This document shows, piece after piece, positions 34,679 to 42,101 of a stretch of 64,000 nt of DNA. A model generated the notes under the pieces. The model saw nothing but the letters and a program-made list of their open reading frames with translations. It was not told where the DNA came from and did not search any database. Made by a program: the position numbers and the translations under genes. Position 1 is the first letter of the stretch. Every line of letters begins with the position of its first letter. This DNA comes from Anaerolineaceae bacterium (GTDB lineage: Bacteria > Chloroflexota > Anaerolineae > Anaerolineales > Anaerolineaceae): positions 37,143-101,142 of the forward strand of contig JAFGLU010000008.1 in NCBI GenBank assembly GCA_016927865.1. The letters run 5' to 3'.

Positions 34679-34786
34679 ATGGTAAAGGAATTTGCAATTG
34701 TCATCTCCACCCCGTGGCTGATCACCGAATCTGATTTCGGTGGCGTTGTGGGTGTTCCTTGTCGTATTGCGCCTGTTTGCCGTTAG
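34679..34786 (+). CDS. 35-residue leader peptide or precursor peptide
   Basis: A strong ribosome-binding site AAAGGAG (34663-34669) lies 9 bases before ATG 34679. The peptide begins MVKEFAIVISTPWLIT, continues ESDFGG and ends VVGVPCRIAPVCR. Two terminator hairpins follow, then an ABC transporter operon. Two readings are possible. As a stalling leader peptide it would control attenuation: its codons at 34711-34718 (CCCGTGGC) can pair with the terminator's 5' arm, and its VIST tract recalls the ErmC leader. As a precursor, the GG and the Cys-containing tail would be leader and core. No maturase other than GNATs is nearby. No homologue is known to me. Confidence 0.6.
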   Translation: MVKEFAIVISTPWLITESDFGGVVGVPCRIAPVCR

Positions 34787-34806
34787 GATAACTTCCTAGA
34801 AACCTT

Positions 34807-34845
34807 CCGGCCACGGGTGCAAGACAGACCCGTGGCCGGTTTTTT
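34807..34845 (+). terminator. Intrinsic terminator/attenuator 1
   Basis: CCGGCCACGGGT (34807-34818) and ACCCGTGGCCGG (34828-34839) make a perfect 12-bp stem with a 9-base loop, followed by six T residues. It stands 20 bases after the leader ORF and before the transporter genes. Its 5' arm (GCCACGGG, 34810-34817) is complementary to leader-ORF bases 34711-34718, an alternative pairing that would break the terminator. Confidence 0.88.
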
Positions 34846-34861
34846 AATTTCAGCTCGTAAG

Positions 34862-34890
34862 GCCACGAGTCACCGACCGTGGCTTTTTTT
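34862..34890 (+). terminator. Intrinsic terminator/attenuator 2
   Basis: GCCACG (34862-34867) and CGTGGC (34878-34883), extendable with a bulged G, form a second hairpin followed by seven T residues. It shares the CCACG/CGTGG core with attenuator 1 and the leader ORF, so several mutually exclusive pairings are possible. Confidence 0.65.
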
Positions 34891-34922
34891 GTTTTCTTCG
34901 GAACCTATACTTGGAGTTTGAG

Positions 34923-35819
34923 ATGGACGCGATCACTGTCAGCGATGTGTATAAAAAATTCAGCAAGCCCGCCGACTCGTTTTGGAAGCGGATGCTCAAT
35001 CGTAACCATGCCGGGAATGGAAAGAACGGCAATGGCAGTAACGGAAACGGGAAGAACGGCGCATCGGCTGAAAACGGGCACCTCCCCTACGTCGTTGCTG
35101 TCGATCACGTCACCTTCAGCGTTCCCAAAGGCGAAATTTTTGGGGTGCTGGGGCCCAATGGCGGCGGGAAGTCGACCCTCATCCGGCTGATTTCCACGCT
35201 CATGCTGCCCGACAGCGGGCGGATTGACGTGCTGGGTTACGATGTGGTGCGCCAGCCGATGAAGGTGCAAGAGCGCATCAACCGGGTTTCGGTGGAGGCT
35301 AGCTTCTTCAAGAAGCTCTCTCCCATGGAGAATCTGCTCTACGGGGCACGCCTCTACGGCCTGGAGGCCGGGGACGTGCGCAAGCGGGTGGTGGAAATTC
35401 TCACCCGTCTGGGCCTGGAAAAGCGCGATATCTTCAACCCGATGGAAGAGATGTCGCGCGGGATGCAGCAAAAGGTGGCTATTGCCCGAGCGCTGCTTTC
35501 TCGGCCCGAGCTGCTCTTGCTGGACGAGCCCACCACCGGCCTCGACCCGCGCTCGAAGCGCGAAGTACAGGCCGTCATTCGCGAACTGCGCGATCAGGAC
35601 GGAACTACTATGATCTTGACGACGCACGATATGACTGAGGCGGATACGCTGTGCGATCGCATAGCGATTATGAATCATGGGAAAATCATTGCGCTGGACA
35701 CGCCGCAAGCATTAAAAGCAATGATTGTCTCGAAAAACGGAACGGAAGTAACCCTGGAAGATGTATTCCTGGAATTGACCGGCTCGAAACTGGTCAGCGA
35801 AGAAGAGGAACCCGTATGA
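34923..35819 (+). CDS. ABC transporter ATP-binding protein
   Basis: 298-residue ABC ATPase of the drug/natural-product export (DrrA-like, ABC-2) type. Walker A is GPNGGGKST, with GGG in place of the usual GxG. The signature reads EEMSRGMQQKVAIAR, Walker B LLLLDEPTTGLD, switch TTHDM. An Asn/Gly-rich low-complexity insert (NGKNGNGSNGNGKNG, about residues 28-50) interrupts the N-terminal beta-sheet region. ATG 34923 with GGAG ten bases upstream is the start. The stop overlaps the following GNAT start (ATGA), so synthesis is coupled. It pairs with the permease at 36961; the exported substrate is unknown. Confidence 0.92.
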   Translation: MDAITVSDVYKKFSKPADSFWKRMLNRNHAGNGKNGNGSNGNGKNGASAENGHLPYVVAVDHVTFSVPKGEIFGVLGPNGGGKSTLIRLISTLMLPDSGRIDVLGYDVVRQPMKVQERINRVSVEASFFKKLSPMENLLYGARLYGLEAGDVRKRVVEILTRLGLEKRDIFNPMEEMSRGMQQKVAIARALLSRPELLLLDEPTTGLDPRSKREVQAVIRELRDQDGTTMILTTHDMTEADTLCDRIAIMNHGKIIALDTPQALKAMIVSKNGTEVTLEDVFLELTGSKLVSEEEEPV

Positions 35820-36400
35820 ACCACATACCTTTGTACGACGGCCGGAATATCCGGCTCACACCGATCGATCTTGAAAAAGATCCCCAAATTGTGGCGAACT
35901 GGACTTGCCGGTTCGAAATTGCCCGCCGCTTGACCGACAAACCTGCCCATCCTCTGACCGTCTTCGAGGTGAAGAAGATCCTGGAAGGATGGCTGAAAGA
36001 GACCGAGAAGGGCACGGGCTCGTACCTGTACGCCCTGCGCGAGCGCTCCGACGACCGGCTGGTGGGCATTATGCACATCGCTGGGGTGGCCTGGGTGCAT
36101 GGCGCGGCGACCTTCGACCTGGTGTTGGGCGAGTGTGACGATTGGAAGCGGTTTGCGCGCGAGGCGCTGGAAATGACCCTGCGCTACGCTTTTGATGAAC
36201 TGAACCTGTTCCGGGTGACGGCGCGGGTGGAAGAGCACGATGAGCCGGCCCAAGACCTGTACCGGGCGGCGCAGTTCTTCCTGGAAGTGCGCCAGCGTCA
36301 GGCTGTTTTCCACAACGGGCGCTACTGGGACCGCTTGTCCTTTGGCATGCTGCGGCCCGAGTGGATGACCTTCCAGTCGCAATTGTTGGAGGTGGCCTGA
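35816..36400 (+). CDS. RimJ/RimL-type GNAT acetyltransferase 1
   Basis: 194-residue GNAT protein with the RimL-like layout: N-terminal YDGRNIRLTPIDLEKDPQIV, then RLVGIMHIAG and LNLFRVTARVEEHDEPAQDLYRAAQF. The usual acetyl-CoA loop R/QxxGxG/A reads CDDWKRFAREAL, lacking the glycines, so catalysis is uncertain and a binding or regulatory role is possible. It overlaps the ATPase by four bases and the next GNAT by one, which places it firmly in the export operon. The acceptor is unknown. Confidence 0.75.
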   Translation: MNHIPLYDGRNIRLTPIDLEKDPQIVANWTCRFEIARRLTDKPAHPLTVFEVKKILEGWLKETEKGTGSYLYALRERSDDRLVGIMHIAGVAWVHGAATFDLVLGECDDWKRFAREALEMTLRYAFDELNLFRVTARVEEHDEPAQDLYRAAQFFLEVRQRQAVFHNGRYWDRLSFGMLRPEWMTFQSQLLEVA

Positions 36401-36951
36401 TGACCGCCTTCAACCTGTCTGGAGAGTTGGTGTGCTTATGTGCTGTGGATCTGGATAAAGATGTCGATATGATGCTCGAATGGAGCCGCAACACGGAATA
36501 TCAACATTTGCTTGATTCCGATCCGTCGGTTTTGTGGACGACAAAACAGTCCCGAACCTGGCTGGAAGAGCACATCGATGAGATCTACATGTTTGCCATC
36601 CGCACGCTGGCCGACGATCGATTGATCGGCTTTGTGGATATGGATGGGTTTGACTGGGTGGCAGGTTCGGCCTGGGTAGGCATTGGCATTGGCGAGCCGG
36701 AGTATTGGGGCAAGGGCTACGGCACCGACGCCATGCGCATTTTCTTGCGCTATGCCTTTGCCGGGCTGAACCTGCACCGCGTCAACCTCAACGTGTTCGG
36801 GTACAACGAACGCGCACAGCGTTCTTACCTGAAATGTGGATTCCGGGAGGAAGGCCGCCAGCGCCAATGGCTGCTGCGCGGCGACCAACGCTGGGATCTG
36901 ATCTATATGGGCATTCTTCGCGATGAGTGGGAGGCCCAACAAAAAGTATAA
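36400..36951 (+). CDS. RimJ/RimL-type GNAT acetyltransferase 2
   Basis: 183-residue GNAT protein with a full acetyl-CoA loop: GIGIGEPEYWGKGYGTDAMR at about 93-112, followed by LRYAFAGLNLHRVNLNVFGY and the end motif RAQRSYLKCGFREEGRQR. It resembles RimJ/RimL and antibiotic or peptide N-acetyltransferases. Its ATG overlaps the stop of GNAT 1 (TGATG), and the permease gene begins 9 bases later. An intact partner beside a degenerate one suggests a heteromeric or divided-task pair (inference). Confidence 0.85.
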   Translation: MTAFNLSGELVCLCAVDLDKDVDMMLEWSRNTEYQHLLDSDPSVLWTTKQSRTWLEEHIDEIYMFAIRTLADDRLIGFVDMDGFDWVAGSAWVGIGIGEPEYWGKGYGTDAMRIFLRYAFAGLNLHRVNLNVFGYNERAQRSYLKCGFREEGRQRQWLLRGDQRWDLIYMGILRDEWEAQQKV

Positions 36952-36960
36952 AGGTGTCCT

Positions 36961-37800
36961 ATGACTGCCTTGACTGTTCAGTTTCGCGCGTCTTACGCGT
37001 TTGTGGAACGAAACTTTAACCTGATTAAGCGCTACTGGTCTTGGGAATTGGTCTGGTTAGTCTATTCAGTCGCCGAAAGCCTGTCGGTCAGTTTCATCGG
37101 CCTGGGCATGGGCGCCATTTCCGGCTCGGACCAGCCTCTGCCGCAGGTCGATACCAGCTACTTTGTGCTCTACCTGCTCATTGGCACGCTGGTGTGGCGG
37201 TTCCTGTCGACAATTTTCTACTGGATCACCGACCTGATCAACATTGAGCGTTGGGAAGGGACCATTGAGTACACGCTCATGGCGCCCATCCACCGGCTGA
37301 CGCACATGGCCGGACAGACCTTCTTCTCCGTGGTCTACAGCCTGCTGTTCACGGGCGTGATTCTGGGAATCACCGCGATGGTGTTCGAAATCGACCTCGG
37401 TGAGGCCAACTTGCTGGGCGGGGTGCTGGTGCTGCTGGCGGGGAGCTTTTCTTTCATCGGCATCGGCATCATGGCTTCATCGCTGCCGCTGCTTTTCCCC
37501 GAGCGCGGCTCGCAGATGACCCACGTCTTTGTGGCCTTGCTGCTGCTCATCTCAGGCGTCTATTACCCTGTGAGTGTGCTGCCGGGCTTCTTGAAGGAGC
37601 TGGCGGTGATCAGCCCGGCGACCTATGTGCTGGAAGGGGTGCGACTGGCGCTGCTGGACAGCGCCCCCACCGGCTCGCTGTGGCGTTTTGTTTGGCCCGT
37701 CTTGTTGATGGGCATGGCCCTCATCCCGGCGGGATTGTGGGTGTTTGGGCAGGCCGAGCGCTATGCCAAGCGCAAAGGCAAGCTGCATCGTAATGGATAG
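36961..37800 (+). CDS. ABC-2 type permease
   Basis: 279-residue integral membrane permease with about six helices (first at about 25-50, VWLVYSVAESLSVSFIGLGM). It has the ABC-2 coupling region INIERWEGTIEYTLMAPIHR and the conserved late segment LLLISGVYYPVSVLPGFLKEL. It should form the channel for the ATPase at 34923, exporting a drug, glycolipid or peptide. The intervening GNAT genes and this permease are all within overlapping or very short gaps, indicating one operon. Confidence 0.9.
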   Translation: MTALTVQFRASYAFVERNFNLIKRYWSWELVWLVYSVAESLSVSFIGLGMGAISGSDQPLPQVDTSYFVLYLLIGTLVWRFLSTIFYWITDLINIERWEGTIEYTLMAPIHRLTHMAGQTFFSVVYSLLFTGVILGITAMVFEIDLGEANLLGGVLVLLAGSFSFIGIGIMASSLPLLFPERGSQMTHVFVALLLLISGVYYPVSVLPGFLKELAVISPATYVLEGVRLALLDSAPTGSLWRFVWPVLLMGMALIPAGLWVFGQAERYAKRKGKLHRNG

Positions 37801-37819
37801 GAAAGATTGAGAGGATGAA

Positions 37820-38848
37820 ATGGCTACTTTGATCGAAAATCAGACTTATAGTTTGCCCGCCGGGCTGACCACGCGCCGTATGCGTCTGGAAGACGCCGAA
37901 GCGGTGGTGGCATTGTTCAACCGCTGCTCGCAGGCCCTTTTGGGAATCAACGTTGACAATGCGGATGATTGCCTTTCGGCCTGGCAGACTCCCGGCTTCG
38001 ATTATAAAGAAGACGTGATGCTCGTCGTAGATGAGCACGACCAACCGGTAGGATATGGTGAGCACTGGGACACGGCCGACCCGCATGTGCGCAAGCACAG
38101 CTACGCCGAGGTAGACCCGAATTACACCGGGCAAGGAATCGGTGGTTTCTTGCTGGATTGGATTGTGGCCCGTGCCCAGGCAACCATCGACCGCGCCCCG
38201 GCCGACACCCGCGTATCGCTCGATCAAAGCTTGCCGGTCGAAAACAAGGCCGGCCAAGACGTGTTGGTGAGCAGAGGCTTTACCCACATTCGTACCTACT
38301 ATCAGATGCGCATCACATTGGAGCAGGAGCCGCCGGTAGAAATCCCTGCCGGCATCGACATCCGCCCGCTGCGTTACCCTGAAGATTTCCCCGCCGGCAT
38401 CCAGGCTTTCCGCGAGTCCTTCCAGGATCATTGGGGCTTTGTGACCGATCCCTTCGAGCAAACGTTAGAACGTTGGACTCATTTCGTCGAAAACGACAAG
38501 GATTTCAATCCTGAAATCTGGTACCTGGCGATGGATGGCGAGCAGGTGGCGGGGATTTGCTTCTGCAGCCCCAAGACCGATGAGGACCCGGAGATGGCCT
38601 GGGTGAACACGTTGGGGGTGTGCCGCCCGTGGCGCAAGCACGGCCTGGGGTTGGCGCTGCTCAACCATGCCTTTGCCAACTTTTGGCAGCGCGGCACCCG
38701 CAAGGTGGGGTTGGGCGTGGACGGCTCGAGCTTGACAGGCGCCACGCGCCTGTATGAGCGAGCAGGGATGCGCATTGCGCGCCAGTTCCCGCTCTATGAG
38801 AAGGAACTGCGCGGCGGAGTCGATCTGGCCAGACAAAAGCTGGATTGA
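37820..38848 (+). CDS. Double-GNAT acetyltransferase (MshD-like layout)
   Basis: 342 residues with two GNAT domains. The N-terminal one (about 15-165) has VDPNYTGQGIGGFLLDWIV. The C-terminal one (about 180-335) has TLGVCRPWRKHGLGLALLNHAF and SSLTGATRLYERAGMRIARQF. This tandem arrangement is shared with mycothiol synthase MshD and many resistance-type acetyltransferases, though the substrate is unknown. It starts 19 bases after the permease and ends the operon; a 28-bp perfect palindrome follows at 38851. Confidence 0.85.
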   Translation: MATLIENQTYSLPAGLTTRRMRLEDAEAVVALFNRCSQALLGINVDNADDCLSAWQTPGFDYKEDVMLVVDEHDQPVGYGEHWDTADPHVRKHSYAEVDPNYTGQGIGGFLLDWIVARAQATIDRAPADTRVSLDQSLPVENKAGQDVLVSRGFTHIRTYYQMRITLEQEPPVEIPAGIDIRPLRYPEDFPAGIQAFRESFQDHWGFVTDPFEQTLERWTHFVENDKDFNPEIWYLAMDGEQVAGICFCSPKTDEDPEMAWVNTLGVCRPWRKHGLGLALLNHAFANFWQRGTRKVGLGVDGSSLTGATRLYERAGMRIARQFPLYEKELRGGVDLARQKLD

Positions 38849-38850
38849 TT

Positions 38851-38909
38851 AATCCCTCAAAAACAGAACACGCCGAGCGAAGCTCGGCGTGTTCTGTTTT
38901 TGAGGGATT
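38851..38909. terminator. 28-bp perfect palindrome, probable operon terminator
   Basis: Arms 38851-38878 and 38882-38909 are exact reverse complements around a GAA loop, with GTTTTTGAG in the 3' arm. It starts 2 bases after the stop of the double-GNAT gene. It shares the C-GAA-G tip with the nested palindromes but has unrelated arms. Confidence 0.7.
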
Positions 38910-39020
38910 GTAACTGTGCAGAGGGCGAGGAGAGTCCCCGAATTTGAGGTATTTGTGGGGTGCGAAGCACCCCACAAATACCTCAAATTCGGACCTCTTT
39001 CACCGCTGGCGGAGTAGTTA
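38910..39020. repeat. Nested palindrome, GTAACTACTC family, 26-bp perfect hairpin
   Basis: Inner arms 38938-38963 and 38967-38992 are exact reverse complements, loop GAA, tip GGGGTGC/GCACCCC. Outer arms start GTAACTGTGC and end GGAGTAGTTA. It directly abuts the terminator palindrome at 38851-38909. Confidence 0.8.
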
Positions 39021-39030
39021 AGCGGGCCAA

Positions 39031-39771
39031 TTATTTTTCTTCCCAATCTTTGAGGGCTTCGGCGTTGTGCAGGGTGATGTGCGCCTGGGCGTCGCTGCTG
39101 ATGAGCCCGCTGCGCTTGAGCGAAACCATCACCTGGTTGACGCGTTTGCGCGAGGCGCCCACCAGCTCGGCGATTTCGCCTTGCGTGAGACGGATGGGGA
39201 TGTAGATGCCTTCGGGGCGCACTCGCCCATAGTTTTCGGCGATGAGCAGCAACTGGTTAACCACCCGCTCTGGAATGGTCAACGAAGCCAGGGTTTGAAT
39301 TTGCTCGGTGGTGCGGCGCAAGCGCGCGCTGAGGATGCGCAGCAGGTTCTGCGAGAGGACAGGGATGGTTTGGAGTGCTTCTTGGAAGTGGCTGCGGCTC
39401 ATCCAAACCACCTGTGTCTCTTCCAGGGTGATGACGCTGGCCGAACGCCCGGCGCTGTCGAGCACGCTCAACTCTCCGACCGTATCGCCGGGGCCCATCA
39501 AGTTTACGATGACATCTGTGCCGTTGATTTGCGGTATATAGATCTTGACGGTGCCGCTCAGGATGAAGTAGACCACTTCACCGGGCGTCCCGGCGATCAT
39601 CAATTCCATGCCTTCCTGGAAGGTGCGCCGGTATAGGCGCGCCGCGATCCAGGCTTTCTGTGAGGCGTTCAGTCCTGAAAATAATTGGATATGATCCAGC
39701 CCTTCGAATGTTTCCATCGCTGCACTCACCGTGGGCCATGCAACCCGGCGCAGTCCGATTACGGCGACCAT
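39031..39771 (-). CDS. Crp/Fnr-family transcription regulator
   Basis: 246 residues. A cyclic-nucleotide-binding-like domain (about 20-140) has the cassette GELSVLDSAGRSASV, close to the cAMP-binding GE..LL..xPR.A pattern but with Ser for the second R-x-A position. It is followed by a dimer helix and a winged helix-turn-helix (about 185-235: TQGEIAELVGASRKRVNQVMVSL). There is no cysteine set of the Fnr type. Whether it binds cAMP, c-di-GMP or nothing is open. The start at ATG 39771 follows GAGGAGGG by 5 bases. Confidence 0.9.
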   Translation of the reverse strand: MVAVIGLRRVAWPTVSAAMETFEGLDHIQLFSGLNASQKAWIAARLYRRTFQEGMELMIAGTPGEVVYFILSGTVKIYIPQINGTDVIVNLMGPGDTVGELSVLDSAGRSASVITLEETQVVWMSRSHFQEALQTIPVLSQNLLRILSARLRRTTEQIQTLASLTIPERVVNQLLLIAENYGRVRPEGIYIPIRLTQGEIAELVGASRKRVNQVMVSLKRSGLISSDAQAHITLHNAEALKDWEEK

Positions 39772-39821
39772 TGCATCCCTCCTCAATATTATACGCCGAA
39801 AAGATTTCAGATTTTCCGGCT

Positions 39822-39925
39822 CTTTGGAAACTGCCGTGGTAGGTGCCGCATTTTGGAGTGTTAGGGCGGCTTCGCCGCCCTAACACTCCAAAATGCGGAT
39901 TTCACCACGTAAATTCCCAATGACC
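39822..39925. repeat. Nested palindrome, TTGGGAATTGCC family, 25-bp perfect hairpin
   Basis: Inner arms 39846-39870 and 39874-39898 are exact reverse complements with a TTC loop (GGCTTCGCC). Outer arms CTTTGGAAACTGCCGTGGT and ACCACGTAAATTCCCAATG are imperfectly complementary. It lies between the Crp and MBL genes, in the leader of the former. Confidence 0.8.
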
Positions 39926-39975
39926 CGATTTGCCCCGCTTTTCAAAAAGAAAGCGGGGGGAAGTCAGGGGGGGAC

Positions 39976-40944
39976 TTATCGCACCATGATTGCGGTGGAT
40001 ACCGGAATGGGGGCGCCTACCAGCTCGATCTCCAGACCTTCACGGGCGACCAGCGTGCCCGGCTGCATGGTTTCCACCTGGGCGGCGATGCGATCCAGTT
40101 GGTCGTCGTCGTACTCGGGCGCATGGTGGAACAGCACCAACTGCCCGGCTTGCGCGGCGCGAGCGGCCTCGATGGCGATGCTGGTGGTGGAGTGTCCAAA
40201 CCCCTGAGTGGTGGCAATGCCTGGCAGCAGGCCCAGGTAGTGCTCATCGGTATACTGCGCGTCGTGGATCAGCAAGTCTGTGCCCAGGGCGAAGCCAGCC
40301 AGCCGCCGGTCACCGTTGACATAACCTTCGGTGTCGGTGGCGTAGACCATGGAATGATCACGCCAATCGACGCGGTAATGCAGCACGCCGTTGGGGTGCG
40401 CATAAGAGCGCAGCACGCGCACGCGCACCAGGTCGGGGTCGCCAAAGCGAGCGCGGGGGTCCAGTGCGCTGCATACCAGCGTTCCGCCCACCGATTCGCC
40501 CATCAAGAGGACATCTTTCTCGCGCAGCGTGCCGAAGGTCAGGCTGCTGTTCAACTCGGACAGACTGACCGGAAAGTGCGGGGGGTTCATCACGGTTGAG
40601 AGGGTATCCAGCGGGTTGGAGTCCATGAAGTCGGGTCCCAGCACGGTCAGGCGAGAAGCGGGCAGCAGGGCCGGGACGAAGAAGGGGAAGCCCTGGGTGT
40701 GGTCGTGGTGCAGGTGGCTGAGCAGCAGGGTGGCTTCCACCGGCTGCCCCGACTGGCGGGCACGGCGGGCGAGTTCTTTGCCCAGTGCAATGATGCCCGT
40801 GCCGCTGTCAAAAATCAAGGTGTAGCCGTTGACGGATACTTCCACGCAGGAGGTGTTGCCTCCGTAACGCATGGTCGACGGCCCAGGGGTGGGATAGCTG
40901 CCGCGCACACCCCAAAAGCGAATTGAAAACCCCTTGTTGATCAT
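39976..40944 (-). CDS. MBL-fold metallo-hydrolase
   Basis: 322-residue metallo-beta-lactamase-fold hydrolase with the double-metal motif LLSHLHHDHTQGFPFF, upstream FDSGTGI, later VYATDTEG (bridging Asp region), LLIHDAQYTDEHY and a last HHAPEYDDD. The N-terminal IRFWGVRGSYPTPGP and GGNTSCVEV are typical of the PhnP/RNase Z-like subgroup that cuts phosphodiesters and cyclic nucleotides. No 1-(ribosyl)phosphonate cluster is nearby. A regulatory-nucleotide or tRNA role is possible. It is a single gene on the minus strand. Confidence 0.87.
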   Translation of the reverse strand: MINKGFSIRFWGVRGSYPTPGPSTMRYGGNTSCVEVSVNGYTLIFDSGTGIIALGKELARRARQSGQPVEATLLLSHLHHDHTQGFPFFVPALLPASRLTVLGPDFMDSNPLDTLSTVMNPPHFPVSLSELNSSLTFGTLREKDVLLMGESVGGTLVCSALDPRARFGDPDLVRVRVLRSYAHPNGVLHYRVDWRDHSMVYATDTEGYVNGDRRLAGFALGTDLLIHDAQYTDEHYLGLLPGIATTQGFGHSTTSIAIEAARAAQAGQLVLFHHAPEYDDDQLDRIAAQVETMQPGTLVAREGLEIELVGAPIPVSTAIMVR

Positions 40945-40980
40945 GTATATCCCTCTCCCTCGCCAAACGATAAGATGTTG

Positions 40981-41030
40981 GTAACTATTCAGTGGGTGGG
41001 GAAAAGCCCCTTCCTCCTCTGACTGAGTAA
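40981..41030. repeat. GTAACTACTC family, outer arms without inner hairpin
   Basis: GTAACTATTCAGTGGGTGG and CTCCTCTGACTGAGTAA are the outer arms, joined with a short GGGGAAAAGCCCC stem in place of the large hairpin. It abuts the left end of the 280-bp element at 41027. Confidence 0.55.
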
Positions 41031-41304
41031 TTTGACTATGTCACTTTAGAATGGCATGACCTTCGAACTCGGGTGTTGCCCCCACCCTACCCTCCCCCGG
41101 CTGCCAAGACTCTCGATCACTCAGGTGCTTTGCCGGGGGAGGGAAAGAATTCTGCAAAAGTGAGGGGCTGAAAGCCCCTCACTTTTGCGAAATCTTCTCC
41201 CCTCCCCGCACACAGACTGACTTTTTCAAAGCACTGGCAGCGGGGAGGGGCGGGGGTGGGGCCACAAGCCCAATATTTTAAAGTGACATTGTCAAGGTAG
41301 TCAC
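41027..41304. mobile_element. MITE-like 278-bp element, copy 2
   Basis: Terminal inverted repeats GTAATTTGACTATGTCAC and GTGACATTGTCAAGGTAGTCAC; internal C-rich and G-rich blocks and the central hairpin GCAAAAGTGAGGGGC/GCCCCTCACTTTTGC (41154-41187) match copy 1. There is no coding capacity. Confidence 0.75.
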
Positions 41305-41467
41305 AGATGTTGAAGCCTTGATTGCCTGGGGAAGTTTCCGCGCTTCACGCCAGGCCGGGGCGTTCTTTTGTCTGTTACAATCGTATTATCGGTGTTAGAG
41401 GGGTAAATGCAAAGGAAGTTTTTCTCACCCTCCGATGGAAATTCATCGCAAAGGAAACGAATCGTCA

Positions 41468-41908
41468 ATGTCCAAGCTCATTGAAACCCAGGTCGAACTG
41501 GCCCGCGCCGGGCGTGAGCCATCTTTGATCTGTCGGGTGCCATCGGGATGGGTGCTGCTGGCGGGAATGCAATATCTACGCGGATACTGTATATTAGCGC
41601 CCGGCCCGGTTGTGCCTTCCATTAATGCGCTTGACCGCGCTCGCCGCGCCGAGTTCCTCTGTGACATGACCGTGGTGGGAGATGCGCTGATGTCAGCGCT
41701 GGGTGCTTACCGGGTGAATTACTTCATTGGCGGGAATTCGGATCCCGTTCTGCATGCCCACATCGTTCCCCGCTACATGGACGAGCCGGGGAAGCTGCGC
41801 CGGGGCGGGCCGTGGTCCTATCCGCAGGAGATGATGGATGGCGTTCGTTTTTACCTTGAGCGCGACCGGGAGTTGATGTGCCAATTGGCGGCGGCAATTC
41901 AGGGGTAG
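41468..41908 (+). CDS. HIT-superfamily protein
   Basis: 146-residue HIT-like protein. The histidine triad segment reads DPVLHAHIVPRY, close to the HxHxxPR pattern of Fhit/galT-like hydrolases and transferases that act on nucleotide phosphates. PSLICRVPSGWVLLAGMQYL and YCILAPGPVVPSINAL are the family's substrate-binding strands. The substrate is unknown. ATG 41468 is preferred over 41435 because homology starts there; a GGAAACG precedes it weakly. The nearest upstream features are repeats. Confidence 0.7.
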   Translation: MSKLIETQVELARAGREPSLICRVPSGWVLLAGMQYLRGYCILAPGPVVPSINALDRARRAEFLCDMTVVGDALMSALGAYRVNYFIGGNSDPVLHAHIVPRYMDEPGKLRRGGPWSYPQEMMDGVRFYLERDRELMCQLAAAIQG

Positions 41909-42014
41909 GTTTGCGCCTCTGTTCCCTCGCCCTTTTAGGGAGAGGGTTAGGGTGAGGGTGGAATCGATGCGCACCATGTTTTTCGATGCTGACAAGCCAC
42001 TACTCACCCTCACC

Positions 42015-42067
42015 CGCGCAGACACACACGCCCTGGCAGACAGTGCCAGGGCGTGTGTGTCTGCGCG
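42015..42067. repeat. 24-bp perfect hairpin between convergent genes
   Basis: Arms 42015-42038 and 42044-42067 (CGCGCAGACACACACGCC start) are exact reverse complements with loop GACAG. They are flanked by CCCTCACCC-type repeats (GGTTAGGGTGAGGGTG at about 41946). Position between the HIT and aldo/keto reductase genes, which converge, suits a bidirectional terminator. Confidence 0.65.
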
Positions 42068-42101
42068 ACCTCTCCCGGAGGGAGGGGTGGAAGAAGCATC
42101 G

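Noticed and set aside
34923..38848. Lanthipeptide, lasso or radical-SAM peptide cluster
   Set aside because: No lanthionine synthetase, YcaO, B1/B2, radical SAM or peptidase-domain ABC gene is present; only GNATs accompany the transporter.
38851..39020. Possible CRISPR array from repeated hairpins
   Set aside because: The units are inverted, not regularly spaced direct repeats, and no cas genes are present.
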